The notes under the pieces were generated by a model that was given only the letters and a program-made list of their open reading frames with translations, searched no databases and was not told the DNA's origin. Shown here piece by piece: positions 37,056-46,601 of a stretch of DNA of 64,000 nt. The stretch comes from Oryzibacter oryziterrae. Its GTDB lineage: Bacteria; Pseudomonadota; Alphaproteobacteria; Rhizobiales; Pleomorphomonadaceae. The DNA lies in the NCBI RefSeq assembly GCF_021864535.1, contig NZ_JAKJIC010000001.1:62001-126000 (forward strand), written 5' to 3'. The translations under genes were made by a program, and so were the position numbers. Numbering within the stretch: position 1 is the stretch's first letter; every line of letters begins with the position of its first letter.

Positions 37056-38425
37056 TGACGACCAGACGCCTTCGGATATCGGCCGCGCTGCTGGCGCTCC
37101 TGCCGCTGCTGGCGGCGTGTGGTACGGACGGCCCGATCGATGCTGTCTCCAATCTCAACCCCTTCAAGAAGGCACCGCTTGTCGATCCCGGCAACCGCAA
37201 GCCTCTGCTTGAAGTGTCGGACCCGACTCGGGGCATCACCAATGGTGTCGCCAAGATCGGTGCAGCGACAGCCAGCAGCGATTGGCCGCAGGTTGGCGGA
37301 CCGGCGAGCAATGATCCTGGCAATGTGGCCGGCTCCATCCAGGGGGTGCGCTATTGGTCGCTGAAGGCTGGCGCGTCCGGCTTCGGCAGTGAGTACATGG
37401 GTATGTCGTCGAGCCGTGGGCGCCGCATCTCTGCGCGTCCGGTGGCTTCCGGCGGGCTCGTCTATGTCTATGACGCCTCGGGTGTCGTGTCCGGCTACAA
37501 GATCGCCAATGGCGGTGCCGCCTGGCATGTGAGTGCCTATCCCAGCGGGCAGTCCGATTCCGTCAGCGGCGGCGGTCTCGCCGTGTCCGGCAACCAGGTT
37601 CTGGTGGCAACGGGCTATGGCGAAGTTCTGGCCCTCGACAAGGCCACGAGCAACATCCTCTGGCGTGTCAAGATTGATGCCCCGGCGCGGTCGGCTCCGG
37701 CTGTTGGTGGCGGCAAGGTGATCGTGATGTCCCAGGCGGGCACCGTTAACGTGCTCGATCAGGCCACTGGTGCCTCTGTCTGGAAGGCATCCACCGACGT
37801 GTCCGGCGCGTCGCTCCTCGGTTCGATGAGTGCGGCGGTGACCGCTGATACCGTGATCGTGCCTGGAGCCAACGGGCAGGTTCTGGCCTTCGATCTGAAG
37901 ACGGGGGCTCCGAAGTGGCAGGCGACCATCGCTGGCGGCTCGAACATCTCTGCCGTAACCGGTCTGCGTGACGCCTCTGCCAGCCCCGTGGTGCATGGCG
38001 ATACGGTCTACGCGACCGGCGTCGGCGGGGCGCTGGTGGCGATCTCGCTGAAGACCGGCGAGACAGTGTGGCAGCAGCAGATTGGCAGCGCTGATACGCC
38101 GGTCGTATCAGGTGACAGCCTGTTCCTGCTCGATCTCGAAGGCCGCATGATCGCCGTCAATCGCCTCAAGGGCAACGTCATCTGGGCGACGGAGTTGCCG
38201 GATACGGCCGAGTCCCGCAAGAAGGGCGCTTGGGCTGGTCCGGTGATGGCCGGCGGCAAGCTCTATGCCGTGTCCAACGACGGGCGCCTGGCGATCGTCG
38301 ATGCGGCGACGGGTGCTGTCAGCAACACCGCCAATCTGGGTTATGCCGGCGCCATCGCGCCGATCCTGGCGTCGGGCAAAATGCTGGTGCTGGGCGGGGA
38401 TGGCCTGCTTGCGGCGGTAAACTAA
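37052..38425 (+). CDS. bamB: BamB-like outer-membrane assembly lipoprotein
   Basis: 457 residues. The N terminus has a lipoprotein signal with lipobox LLAAC (C about 24). The body is an eight-bladed PQQ-type beta-propeller with repeated blades such as GEVLALDKATSNILWRVKI, GTVNVLDQATGASVWKA and GQVLAFDLKTGAPKWQA. BamB supports the BAM complex that inserts beta-barrel proteins. The four-base overlap with the YfgM-like gene and the following der support the assignment. The alphaproteobacterial branch is divergent, so confidence is just below that of E. coli type genes. Confidence 0.9.
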   Translation: MMTTRRLRISAALLALLPLLAACGTDGPIDAVSNLNPFKKAPLVDPGNRKPLLEVSDPTRGITNGVAKIGAATASSDWPQVGGPASNDPGNVAGSIQGVRYWSLKAGASGFGSEYMGMSSSRGRRISARPVASGGLVYVYDASGVVSGYKIANGGAAWHVSAYPSGQSDSVSGGGLAVSGNQVLVATGYGEVLALDKATSNILWRVKIDAPARSAPAVGGGKVIVMSQAGTVNVLDQATGASVWKASTDVSGASLLGSMSAAVTADTVIVPGANGQVLAFDLKTGAPKWQATIAGGSNISAVTGLRDASASPVVHGDTVYATGVGGALVAISLKTGETVWQQQIGSADTPVVSGDSLFLLDLEGRMIAVNRLKGNVIWATELPDTAESRKKGAWAGPVMAGGKLYAVSNDGRLAIVDAATGAVSNTANLGYAGAIAPILASGKMLVLGGDGLLAAVN

Positions 38426-38550
38426 ACCATTTTCGCCGATAGGGCTTCGAGATTCGCCAATCTCGGGTTATATGGGCGTCCAAAGACGTTTTCGATTGCG
38501 GCGACGGACGAGAGCCCGGGCGCCGCAATTGCCATTGAGGGATAGCCATC

Positions 38551-39957
38551 ATGTCCGCCCAACCGACCGTCGCCATTGTGGGGCGACCGAATGTCGGCAA
38601 GTCCACGCTGTTCAATCGGCTCGTCGGCAAGAAGCTGGCGTTGGTGGACGATACCCCAGGTGTCACGCGCGACCGGCGTACCGGCGACGCGCGCCTGGGT
38701 GACTTGTCGTTTCAGATCATCGATACCGCCGGTCTCGAAGAAGCCGATCCGGACAGCCTCGCCGGCCGCATGCGCGCCCAGACCGAGACCGCCATTCGCG
38801 ATGCCGACGCCATCCTGTTCGTCATCGATGCACGCACCGGTCTGACGCCGCTCGACAAGCATTTCTCGGAAGTTATCCGCCGCATGGGGCGTGAGGTTAT
38901 TCTGATCGCCAACAAGGCGGAAGGACGCTCGGGCTATCCGGGTGTGCTTGAGTCCTATGAGCTCGGCCTTGGGGAACCCATCGCGCTTTCGGCCGAGCAC
39001 GGCGAGGGCATGGCCGACCTCTACGACGCTCTGCGGGATGCGCTGGAAGACAAGCTCGGCTTTGCCGCGCCGGTGAATGACGAAGCCATCACCAATGTCG
39101 ACGTCGACGAGGACGGCAATCTTGTCGTTCCCGAGGTCGAGCGGCCGTTGCGTGTGACCATCGTCGGTCGCCCCAATGCCGGCAAGTCCACGCTGATCAA
39201 CCGCATGGTTGGCGAGGATCGCCTGTTGACCGGCCCCGAGGCCGGCATCACGCGTGACAGTATTTCCGTCGACTGGGAATGGCGTGGTCGCGAGGTGAAG
39301 CTGTTCGATACGGCCGGCTTACGCAAGAAGGCCCGTGTTCAGGAAAAGCTCGAAAAGCTTTCGGTGGCCGATGCTCTCAGGGCCATCAAGTTCGCTGAGG
39401 TGGTGGTCGTGCTGCTGGATGCGACGATCCCTTTCGAAAAGCAGGACCTGCATATCGTCGATCTGATCGTGCGCGAAGGCCGCGCGCTGGTGATCGGTCT
39501 CAACAAGTGGGATCTGGTCGAGGATCGCGTCGCCAAGCTGAAGGAGCTGCGCGAGGAATGCGAACGCCTGCTGCCGCAGGTGCGCGGCGTGCAGCTGGTC
39601 ACGCTGTCCGGCATCAACGGGCAGGGGATTGACCGCCTCATGCAGGCGGCCATGACGGCCTATGACCTGTGGAACACGCGTATCTCCACCGGTCGCCTCA
39701 ATCGCTGGCTGACTGGGCTTCTCGAGCATCATCCGCCCCCAGCCGTTGCCGGGCGCCGCTTGAAGATCCGCTACATGACGCAGGCCAAGACGCGCCCGCC
39801 GATGTTCGTGTTGTTCGGATCGCGCCCCGAGGCCATGCCGGAGAGCTATCTGCGCTACATGGTCAACGGCCTGCGCGAGACCTTCGAGATGCCGGGCACA
39901 CCGATCCGCATCCAGATGCGCGCGGGTGGCGAGAATCCCTTCGACAAGAAGAGCTGA
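38551..39957 (+). CDS. der: Ribosome biogenesis GTPase Der (EngA)
   Basis: 468-residue protein with two GTPase domains in tandem: P-loop [10 protein letters not shown] near residue 10 with DTAGLEEAD and NKAEG, and P-loop [10 protein letters not shown] near residue 210 with [11 protein letters not shown] and [11 protein letters not shown]-like C-terminal domain closes it ([22 protein letters not shown]). Der is needed for 50S ribosome subunit maturation. It follows bamB by 125 bp with its own likely promoter or as part of the cluster. Confidence 0.97.
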   Translation: MSAQPTVAIVGRPNVGKSTLFNRLVGKKLALVDDTPGVTRDRRTGDARLGDLSFQIIDTAGLEEADPDSLAGRMRAQTETAIRDADAILFVIDARTGLTPLDKHFSEVIRRMGREVILIANKAEGRSGYPGVLESYELGLGEPIALSAEHGEGMADLYDALRDALEDKLGFAAPVNDEAITNVDVDEDGNLVVPEVERPLRVTIVGRPNAGKSTLINRMVGEDRLLTGPEAGITRDSISVDWEWRGREVKLFDTAGLRKKARVQEKLEKLSVADALRAIKFAEVVVVLLDATIPFEKQDLHIVDLIVREGRALVIGLNKWDLVEDRVAKLKELREECERLLPQVRGVQLVTLSGINGQGIDRLMQAAMTAYDLWNTRISTGRLNRWLTGLLEHHPPPAVAGRRLKIRYMTQAKTRPPMFVLFGSRPEAMPESYLRYMVNGLRETFEMPGTPIRIQMRAGGENPFDKKS

Positions 39958-40186
39958 CCCAAGCCTCTTGTCAGTACCGTACTTGCGGCTTCCCGCGTAG
40001 CGGGGAGTCAGCAAGATGGTACCTGGTCACATTGTTCAAATCTGTGTGACTATGTGGCGAGACCATTGATTATCGTCACCTGTTTCGACGACATTTGACG
40101 CCAAGGAATCCGGCGTGGTCGCGGGTCCATGAGCTGCGACACCGCCTGTTCCCAAGTGTATGTCCCGATCAAATCAAGGAAATCAC

Positions 40187-40819
40187 ATGCTTCTCGAAAA
40201 GCTCAACTGGCGCTACGCCACCAAGAAGTTTGACTCCTCCAAGTCGGTTCCGGCCGACAAGGTGGCGCGCATTGTCGAGGCCGCCCGTCTTGCCCCCACC
40301 TCCAGCGGTCTGCAGCCGTTCGAAGTCATCGTGATCTCCAACCACGCGCTGCGTGAGAAGATCCAGCCGATCGCCTTCAATCAGGCGCAGGTGGTCGATG
40401 CCTCGCATCTGCTGGTCTTCGCGGCTTGGGATAACTACACCGCCGACCGCATCAACGCCGCCTTTGATCTCGTCAACGCCGAACGCGGCTTCGTCAGCGA
40501 GGGTGGGGAGAACTATCGTCAGATGCTTCTGAACGGTTACGTTCCGCGCGATGCCCAGGTCAACTTCGAGCACGCCGCCCGTCAGGCCTATATCGGCTTC
40601 GGCCTCGCCATTGCCGCTGCTGCCTTCGAAGGTGTCGATGCGACGCCGATGGAAGGCTTCGATGCTGCGGCGCTCGACGAGCTGCTGGGCCTCAAGGCCA
40701 AGGGCCTCAAGTCGGTGACCATCCTGCCGCTTGGCTACCGCGACGCCGCCAATGACTGGCTGGTGAACCTCAAGAAGGTTCGTCGTCCGCTGGACAAGTT
40801 CGTCACCGAGATCGCTTGA
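40187..40819 (+). CDS. Nitroreductase-family NAD(P)H oxidoreductase
   Basis: 210-residue flavoprotein. The typical N terminus LLEKLNWRYATKKFD, the FMN contact RLAPTSSGLQPFEVI, and the C-terminal KSVTILPLGYRD are visible. Enzymes of this type reduce nitro compounds or quinones, or act as dihydropteridine-reductase-like proteins. The natural substrate is unknown. AAGGA lies before the ATG at 40187. A strong terminator follows the stop by 32 bp. Confidence 0.9.
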   Translation: MLLEKLNWRYATKKFDSSKSVPADKVARIVEAARLAPTSSGLQPFEVIVISNHALREKIQPIAFNQAQVVDASHLLVFAAWDNYTADRINAAFDLVNAERGFVSEGGENYRQMLLNGYVPRDAQVNFEHAARQAYIGFGLAIAAAAFEGVDATPMEGFDAAALDELLGLKAKGLKSVTILPLGYRDAANDWLVNLKKVRRPLDKFVTEIA

Positions 40820-40850
40820 TCCCTGTCGTGACGTTCTGATTGTGAGTGAG

Positions 40851-40877
40851 AGCGCCCGCCCTTGAGCGGGCGCTTTT
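40851..40877 (+). terminator. Rho-independent terminator after the nitroreductase gene
   Basis: AGCGCCCGC pairs with GCGGGCGCT across a 6-base loop, and the T that closes the stem starts a TTTT run. It lies between the convergent nitroreductase and mltG genes and touches the mltG stop codon. Confidence 0.85.
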
Positions 40878-42217
40878 CATTTCGGCTTGGGAACAGGCAG
40901 GACCGGCAGGTTCGGATCGCGGTGCGGTTCGCCGTCGAGCAGATCGAGAGGATCGCTTGCCTCGGGTTTGGCCGGTGTCGCAGTCGCGTCCGCCGCGTCG
41001 TCAACTTCAGCGTCGGGCGGCAGGTCGACGGCGTCCGGGTCCTTGGTGTCCGCCTCGGCTTTGCCTGCGGCGGCAACCTTCGCCCTCTCAAGCTTGCGCC
41101 ACTTGGCGACGTTGCGGTTGTGATCGGCCAGCGTGGCGGCGAACACATGGCCGCCGGTGCCGTCGGCGACGAAGTAGAGGTCCTTGGTCGCCGAAGGATT
41201 GGCAACCGCCTCAAGCGCGGCGCGGCCGGGGTTGGCGATCGGTCCGGGGGGCAGGCCGTCGATGTGATAGGTGTTGTACGGTGTCACGCGGTCGATATCC
41301 GACCGGGTGATCGACCGGCCCAACGTTCCGGCGCCGGCCACGATGCCGTAGATGATGGTCGGATCAGATTGCAGGCGGATGCCCTTGGCAAGCCTGTTGA
41401 GGAAGACGGAGGCCACATGCGGACGCTCGTCAGCCTTGCCCGTCTCCTTCTCGACGATCGAGGCGAGGGTGACCAGTTGCTCGGGCGTTTCGATCAGCGG
41501 ATTGGGCGTCCGGTTCTCCCAGATCTCGGCCAGGGTCTTGCCATGGGCCGCCCGCATCTGGGTCAGGATCTGCTCGCGCGTGGTGCCGCGCGTGAACGTA
41601 TAGGTTTCCGGCAGCAGCGTTCCCTCGTCGGGAACCTTGGCGATCGGGCCGGTGAGGACATCGTTGGCCTTGAGGCGTTCGACGATCTGCTGCGAAGTCA
41701 GCCCTTCCGGCAGGGTGACCTGATGCATGATCGCCTTGCCGGCCACAAGCAGGTCCATCACGCTGCGCATGCTCGCGCCGGCAGGGAAGGCATACTCGCC
41801 GGCCTTGAGCTTGCCCTGCACCTGGTAGACGCGAACACCGGCCATGAAGATATAGTGGCCGAAATAATCATAGGGATTGGCGATCACGCCGTTGGTCTCA
41901 AGAATGTCGGCAATCTTGCCGACACCTGAGTCCGAGGGGATCAGCACAACGGTCTCGGTCTTGAGCGGTCCGGGTTGATCGAACTGTGCCTTGCCCCAGT
42001 AGAGAACCGCGCCGGCGGCAATGACTGCAAACACCACAAGCGTGATGATGGCGTTCATTACCACGACGATCGGGTTATGGGCTGACTTGGAACGTGGAGG
42101 CTGCGGCGCGGGCTCCGGAGACAGGGCCTCGCGCGGGCTCTTCGGCGCTATGCGCAGCTTGCTGCCACCCGCCGGGTCCGTCGAGGAGGTTTCCTTGAGT
42201 TCGCGCTTGTCGTCCAT
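40877..42217 (-). CDS. mltG: Endolytic murein transglycosylase MltG
   Basis: 446 residues. The N terminus is cytoplasmic and proline-rich, followed by one membrane helix (IVVVMNAIITLVVFAVIAAG). The YceG domain has a LysM-like part (LPEGLTSQQIVERL), the catalytic glutamate in LVTLASIVEKETG, and the family signature YNTYHIDGLPPGPIANPG. MltG cleaves nascent glycan strands and helps set their length. The C-terminal tail of about 60 residues is acidic and proline-rich and lies outside the domain. It is downstream of fabF, as is common in alphaproteobacteria, but 416 bp and a terminator separate them. Confidence 0.95.
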   Translation of the reverse strand: MDDKRELKETSSTDPAGGSKLRIAPKSPREALSPEPAPQPPRSKSAHNPIVVVMNAIITLVVFAVIAAGAVLYWGKAQFDQPGPLKTETVVLIPSDSGVGKIADILETNGVIANPYDYFGHYIFMAGVRVYQVQGKLKAGEYAFPAGASMRSVMDLLVAGKAIMHQVTLPEGLTSQQIVERLKANDVLTGPIAKVPDEGTLLPETYTFTRGTTREQILTQMRAAHGKTLAEIWENRTPNPLIETPEQLVTLASIVEKETGKADERPHVASVFLNRLAKGIRLQSDPTIIYGIVAGAGTLGRSITRSDIDRVTPYNTYHIDGLPPGPIANPGRAALEAVANPSATKDLYFVADGTGGHVFAATLADHNRNVAKWRKLERAKVAAAGKAEADTKDPDAVDLPPDAEVDDAADATATPAKPEASDPLDLLDGEPHRDPNLPVLPVPKPK

Positions 42218-42633
42218 GAACTGCCGCTTTTCTCTCGTCGCGTTTTCGCTGTTTGCCGCGAAAAATGCGTGTTTTCTTTTCTAGTGCGTTCCGTCGATGG
42301 CTGCCGCCAACGTTGCCCTTCTTCGCCCTCAGCCCCAGCAAAGGCAACAGTTGAGCCGCCAAATATGGCAAAAGCTCGAACTGTTCGTGCCCGCCGAACG
42401 CTCAAGCGCGACCGGGCGCTGTCGGTGGCAGGACAGCGTCCTGATGGTTTTTCAGGCCGCACAAGGCAACACGGTTAACCTCCTGCTGGCAAGAGGCCGA
42501 CAGATACTGACCACAGGATATTGCCTGAAATTTGGTCTCTTCCGTCCAACTACCGATGGCGTAAAACGAAATCGGCCGGTGCCTTCCTTTCGGAAGAGGC
42601 ACCGGCCGACGGATGGAAAAGCAGACGTTGACC
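42218..42633. other. Spacer between fabF and mltG
   Basis: Contains the fabF terminator at 42573-42608 and otherwise no gene. A promoter for mltG should lie in the 350 bp on the mltG side; no clear hexamer pair was identified. Confidence 0.4.
42573..42608 (-). terminator. Rho-independent terminator after fabF
   Basis: CGGCCGGTGCC pairs perfectly with GGCACCGGCCG, with further pairing toward the loop, and on the minus strand is followed by a T-rich stretch (ATTTCGTTTT). It lies 25 bp beyond the fabF stop. Confidence 0.88.
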
Positions 42634-43896
42634 TTAGCCGTCGAAGGACTTGAGAACCAGCGATGCGTTGGTGCCGCCGAAGCCGAAGGAGTTGGACAGG
42701 GCGTAACGCACCTTCTTTTCCTTGGCCTTGTGGGGCACCAGATCGATCGGGGTTTCGACGTCGGGCGTGTCGAGGTTGATGGTCGGTGGCAGCAGGCTGT
42801 CGCGAATCGCCAGCACCGAGAAGATCGCCTCGATGGCGCCGGCGGCACCGAGAAGGTGGCCGGTCATCGACTTTGTCGAGGACATGGCGGCCTTGCCGGC
42901 CGCGTCGCCGAGCAGACGCTCGACGGCGCCAAGCTCGATCGTGTCGGCCATGGTCGACGTGCCATGGGCGTTGATGTAGTCGATCTGGTCCGGCGTGACA
43001 CCGGCGCGCTTGAGCGCCGACACCATGCAGCGATAGGCGCCGTCGCCGTCCGGAGTCGGGGCGGTGATGTGATAGGCGTCCCCCGAAAGGCCATAGCCGA
43101 CCACTTCGGCATAGATCTTGGCGCCGCGCTTCTTGGCGTGCTCGAGCTCTTCGAGGACGACGATGCCAGCGCCTTCGCCCATGACGAAGCCGTCACGATC
43201 CTTGTCATAGGGGCGGGAGGCCGCGGTCGGGTTGTCGTTGAAGGCCGTCGAAAGCGCCTTGCAGGCAGCGAAGCCGGCAATCGCAAGACGGGAGATCGGC
43301 GACTCGGTGCCGCCGGCGACCATGACATCCGCATCATCCAGGGCGATCAGGCGCGCAGCGTCGCCGATGGCATGGGCACCCGTCGAGCAGGCCGTGACCA
43401 CCGCATGATTCGGTCCCTTGAGGCCGTGCTTGATGGAGATCTGGCCGCCAGCCAGATTGATCAGGCGGCCGGGGATGAAGAAGGGGCTGATGCGGCGCGG
43501 GCCCTTCTCGGCCAGCGTATAGCTCGCGTCCTGAATGCCGATCAGACCGCCGATGCCGGAGCCGACCATCACGCCGGCGCGCACCGCTTCTTCATGAGAT
43601 TCGACGGAAAAGCCGCTGTCGGCGATCGCCTGATCGGCGGCCGCAGCCGCATAGACGATGAACTCGTCGACCTTGCGCTGTTCCTTCGGCTCCATCCACT
43701 GATCGGGATTGTAGGTGCCGTTGGTACCATCACCGCGCGGAATGAGACATGCGATCTGAGCCGCAAGGTCGCCCACTTCAAACTCAGTGATGCGCCGGGC
43801 GCCGCTCTTGCCGGCGGTCAGAGCAGACCATGTGTGCTCGACACCGCAGCCAAGCGGGGTGACCATTCCGAGTCCGGTGATGACAACTCGTCTCAT
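42634..43896 (-). CDS. fabF: 3-oxoacyl-ACP synthase II (FabF)
   Basis: 420-residue condensing enzyme of fatty acid elongation. The catalytic cysteine is C170 in VVTACSTGAHAIGDA; the two histidines are in NAHGTSTMADTIE and TGHLLGAAGA. GMVTPLG at the N terminus and FGFGGTNASLV at the C terminus are typical. It condenses malonyl-ACP with acyl-ACP and sets the unsaturated fatty acid content at low temperature. The gene lies 230 bp downstream of acpP, with a terminator between, so it may have its own promoter or be reached by read-through. Confidence 0.97.
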   Translation of the reverse strand: MRRVVITGLGMVTPLGCGVEHTWSALTAGKSGARRITEFEVGDLAAQIACLIPRGDGTNGTYNPDQWMEPKEQRKVDEFIVYAAAAADQAIADSGFSVESHEEAVRAGVMVGSGIGGLIGIQDASYTLAEKGPRRISPFFIPGRLINLAGGQISIKHGLKGPNHAVVTACSTGAHAIGDAARLIALDDADVMVAGGTESPISRLAIAGFAACKALSTAFNDNPTAASRPYDKDRDGFVMGEGAGIVVLEELEHAKKRGAKIYAEVVGYGLSGDAYHITAPTPDGDGAYRCMVSALKRAGVTPDQIDYINAHGTSTMADTIELGAVERLLGDAAGKAAMSSTKSMTGHLLGAAGAIEAIFSVLAIRDSLLPPTINLDTPDVETPIDLVPHKAKEKKVRYALSNSFGFGGTNASLVLKSFDG

Positions 43897-44079
43897 TTGG
43901 ACGGAAGCCTCTCTAGCATTCGTCCCAGGTCATGACGCGCATCGCCGATCGGCAGCGTTCGGACCCGAACGACGCACAAACGTGCTATTGAAATTTTCCG
44001 GATTTCCCACACGGCGACCGCGCCGAAGACGCGTTAAATGCCTGAATTTGCGGGAAAGGGAGTCCTAAAAGGCAAGAAA

Positions 44080-44105
44080 GCAGCTGCCCCCTTGGGGGAA
44101 GCTGC
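44080..44105 (-). terminator. Hairpin terminator after acpP
   Basis: On the minus strand GCAGCTTCCCCC pairs with GGGGGCAGCTGC with one mismatch, then TTTCTTGCCTTTT. It lies just after the acpP stop and would lower read-through into fabF, allowing acpP to be made in excess. Confidence 0.7.
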
Positions 44106-44126
44106 ACTCCAAACCGCGCTGGAAAA

Positions 44127-44363
44127 TCAGGCGGTGGCCTTTTCCAGGAACTTCACAGCGTCGCCGACCGTGAGGATGGTCTCGGCTGCGTCGTCGGGGA
44201 TCTCCACGCCGAAGGCTTCTTCGAAAGCCATAACCAGTTCGACGGTGTCCAGGGAGTCAGCACCCAGATCTTCGATGAAGGCGGCTTCGAGCGTAACCTT
44301 GTCGGCGTCAACGCCGAGATGCTCGATAACGATGTTCTTCACCTTTTCAGCGACTTCGCTCAT
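44127..44363 (-). CDS. acpP: Acyl carrier protein
   Basis: 78 residues, strongly acidic. The phosphopantetheine attachment serine is in [13 protein letters not shown] (S37 with the start used here). The ATG at 44363 is chosen over one 6 bases upstream because AAGGG is 9 bases from it and only 3 from the other, and because MSEVAEKV is the usual N terminus. It carries growing acyl chains for FabG, FabF and others. It lies between fabG and fabF with its own terminator. Confidence 0.96.
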   Translation of the reverse strand: MSEVAEKVKNIVIEHLGVDADKVTLEAAFIEDLGADSLDTVELVMAFEEAFGVEIPDDAAETILTVGDAVKFLEKATA

Positions 44364-44369
44364 GTTCAT

Positions 44370-44745
44370 GAACCCTTGTTAGACCAATTCCATTACCGAA
44401 TGGGACGTCGAAGTCACCATTTTACCCCCTATACATGACAAGCGGGCAAAACGCGAACTTCGGTTACCGAAGGTGCAGAGCATGGCGCCACCAGCTGGAA
44501 ACGCCCCTCTCGAAACGGCCGGCCTTGCCTGGCAAACCGTCTTCAGCCCCTGCCGAAGTTCTTGGAATTTCGGCATATACTTCGCGCGACCTTCAAGCGG
44601 ACCCCAGCGACGGTTCCCGATCAGATCGCGGGCTTGGTAACATACTTCGCCCCCATTGACCAGCACCGCTTGTCAGAGGTGCCGGGTTTCGCGGCCACAT
44701 TTCCACGGTCCGCGAAAATTTCCCAAAGTTCTTGACGCTTCAGCG
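44370..44745. other. Spacer between fabG and acpP
   Basis: No gene seen. A separate acpP promoter is probable given the 376-bp gap; TATAGG-like and TTCGCG-like hexamers 18 bp apart occur around 44426-44455 on the minus strand, but the match is weak. A short hairpin TGACGC-TTCA-GCGTCA at 44733-44748 overlaps the fabG stop and may act as a weak transcript end. Confidence 0.4.
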
Positions 44746-45483
44746 TCAGATCATGGCCATTCCGCCGTTGACGTGCAGGGTCTGGCCCGTGACGTAAGCG
44801 GCTTCGCGGCTCGCAAGGTAGACGCAGGCCGCGGCGATTTCCTCGGAGGTGCCGAGGCGGCCCATGGGCACGGCGGCCAGCGTCGATTCCTTCTGCTTGT
44901 CATTGAGCACGTCGGTCATCGCTGTCTCGATGAAGCCGGGCGCAACGCAGTTGGCAGTGATGCCGCGGCTGGCCACTTCGGCTGCGATCGCCTTGGTCAT
45001 GCCGATCATGCCGGCCTTGGCGCCTGCGTAGTTGGCCTGGCCAGCGTTGCCGGTCACGCCAACGATGGAGGTGATGCCGATGATGCGGCCGAAGCGGCGC
45101 TTCATCATGCCCTTGACGGCGGCGCGCGACAGACGGAAGGCGGAGGTGAGGTTGACCTCGAGCACCTGATCCCAGTCTTCGTCCTTCATGCGCATGAAAA
45201 GGCCATCGCGCGTAATGCCTGCGTTATTGACCAGGATGTCGACCTGACCGAGGGCTGCCTCGGCCTTGCCGAAGAGGGCATCGACGTCGGCGCGATCGGA
45301 AAGGTTCGCGGTTGCGATGTGGACGCGCTCGCCGAGCTTGGCGGCGAGCTCCTCAAGGGCGGCCGCACGCGTGCCGGAAATGGCAACAGTGGCACCCTGA
45401 GCGTGCAGGGCAGTTGCAATGGCGCCGCCAATACCGCCGCTGGCTCCGGTCACGAGGGCCGTCAGTCCCGAGAGATCGAACAT
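44746..45483 (-). CDS. fabG: 3-oxoacyl-ACP reductase (FabG)
   Basis: 245-residue short-chain dehydrogenase. The NADP loop is TGASGGIGGAIA near residue 13, NNAGITRDGLFMRM is typical of FabG, and the catalytic Tyr-x3-Lys is in ANYAGAKAG with the serine in IIGITSIVG. It reduces 3-oxoacyl-ACP in each elongation cycle. It is followed on the same strand by acpP and fabF. fabD, often directly upstream, is not here; the next gene upstream is a divergent VOC gene. Confidence 0.96.
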   Translation of the reverse strand: MFDLSGLTALVTGASGGIGGAIATALHAQGATVAISGTRAAALEELAAKLGERVHIATANLSDRADVDALFGKAEAALGQVDILVNNAGITRDGLFMRMKDEDWDQVLEVNLTSAFRLSRAAVKGMMKRRFGRIIGITSIVGVTGNAGQANYAGAKAGMIGMTKAIAAEVASRGITANCVAPGFIETAMTDVLNDKQKESTLAAVPMGRLGTSEEIAAACVYLASREAAYVTGQTLHVNGGMAMI

Positions 45484-45706
45484 ATCTTTCCGCCTTCACC
45501 TGAGGCATCTTCGTTGCGATGCCCTGTTTTGTGGGCCTGACACCACGGTGGGCCGAGTTTGTCAAGCTGATATGCGGATTTGCCGGCTCAATCCGGGTCT
45601 GACCGGCCAAAAGGCGGGGGACAAGGGCTCGTTCGCTGCTGACGTGAACCGGCTCCGACTTCTGCTTCCATCAGGCCCGTTGCAGTATACTCTTGAGGAG
45701 AGCTCC

Positions 45707-46141
45707 ATGTCATCGCCATTCAAGCCGCGTCTCAGTCTGATCACTTTGGGCGTCGCGGACGTCGCCCGCGCCAAGGCTTTTTATGATGCGCTCGGGCTCA
45801 AGGCGGCCAAGGCGTCGCAGGGCGATGTCGTGTTTTATCAGCTTTCGGGTGTGGTCCTTGCCCTCTATCCGCGCGAGCTTCTCGCCGAAGACGCGCTGGT
45901 GGCCCATGATGGGGCCGGCTTCGACGGGGTCACGATCGCTCAGAATCTGGAAAGCGAGGCCGAGGTGGATGCGGCCATGGACCACGCCTTGACGTGCGGC
46001 GCCATCCTGAAGAAGAAGCCGCAGAAGGTGTTCTGGGGCGGCTACTCGGGCTATTTCGCCGATCCGGACGGACATTTGTGGGAGCTTGCCTACAATCCTT
46101 TCTTTCCCTTCGATGAGCGTGGCATATTATCGCTCGACTGA
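45707..46141 (+). CDS. VOC (glyoxalase-like) family protein
   Basis: 144 residues. The two glyoxalase-type modules are seen as LSLITLGVADVARAKAFYDALGL and GYSGYFADPDGHLWELAYNPF. Metal ligands of true glyoxalase I are not all preserved, as usual in this broad group; functions range from dioxygenase to antibiotic binding. GAGGAG lies just before the ATG at 45707. The open frame upstream crosses the fabG promoter region and was trimmed. It may be co-transcribed with the CoA-binding gene 12 bp downstream. Confidence 0.87.
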   Translation: MSSPFKPRLSLITLGVADVARAKAFYDALGLKAAKASQGDVVFYQLSGVVLALYPRELLAEDALVAHDGAGFDGVTIAQNLESEAEVDAAMDHALTCGAILKKKPQKVFWGGYSGYFADPDGHLWELAYNPFFPFDERGILSLD

Positions 46142-46153
46142 AGGAGACCTCAA

Positions 46154-46582
46154 ATGCACGTTGATGGAAAGACAGACGCCGATATCAGCCGCATCCTGCG
46201 CAGCGTGAGGACCATTGCGCTGGTTGGTGCCAGCCAGAATCCGGATCGCCCGTCCTTCCACGTGCTCGAGTATCTGCTTGGCAGCGGATACACGGTCTAT
46301 CCCGTCAATCCGGGGCTTGCGGGCAAGTCTCTGCTGGGCGTGCCCGTCTATGGCAAGCTTTCCGACGTGCCGCAGCCGATTGATATGGTGGACGTCTTCC
46401 GCAACTCCGAGGCTGCCGGGGAGACGATTGATGAAGCTCTGGCGCTTGCAGAAAAGCCGAAGGTCGTCTGGCTGCAGCTTGGCGTCGTCAACGAAGAGGG
46501 CTTCAAGCGCGGCGAGGCGGCGGGCGTGCAGGTCGTGATGAACCGCTGTCCGGCGATCGAGGGGCCGCGGCTCAGTATTTGA
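46154..46582 (+). CDS. CoA-binding domain protein (YccU-like)
   Basis: 142-residue Rossmann-fold protein of the CoA_binding_2 type. The nucleotide loop is [14 protein letters not shown], followed by [29 protein letters not shown], and a conserved [10 protein letters not shown] near the end that places a cysteine at the CoA site. These proteins resemble the CoA-binding part of succinyl-CoA synthetase, but their role is not established. It ends 19 bp from the convergent rnr stop. Confidence 0.88.
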   Translation: MHVDGKTDADISRILRSVRTIALVGASQNPDRPSFHVLEYLLGSGYTVYPVNPGLAGKSLLGVPVYGKLSDVPQPIDMVDVFRNSEAAGETIDEALALAEKPKVVWLQLGVVNEEGFKRGEAAGVQVVMNRCPAIEGPRLSI

Positions 46583-46601
46583 CGATCAAGCGGTGGGGAC
46601 G

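Noticed and set aside
38105-38125. A GGTGACAGCC match to the palindromic repeat core inside bamB
   Set aside because: Only the short core matches, the AATTC flanks are missing, and it lies in conserved coding sequence.
42218-42633. Small genes in the fabF-mltG gap
   Set aside because: The short frames here have no ribosome binding site and overlap the fabF terminator.
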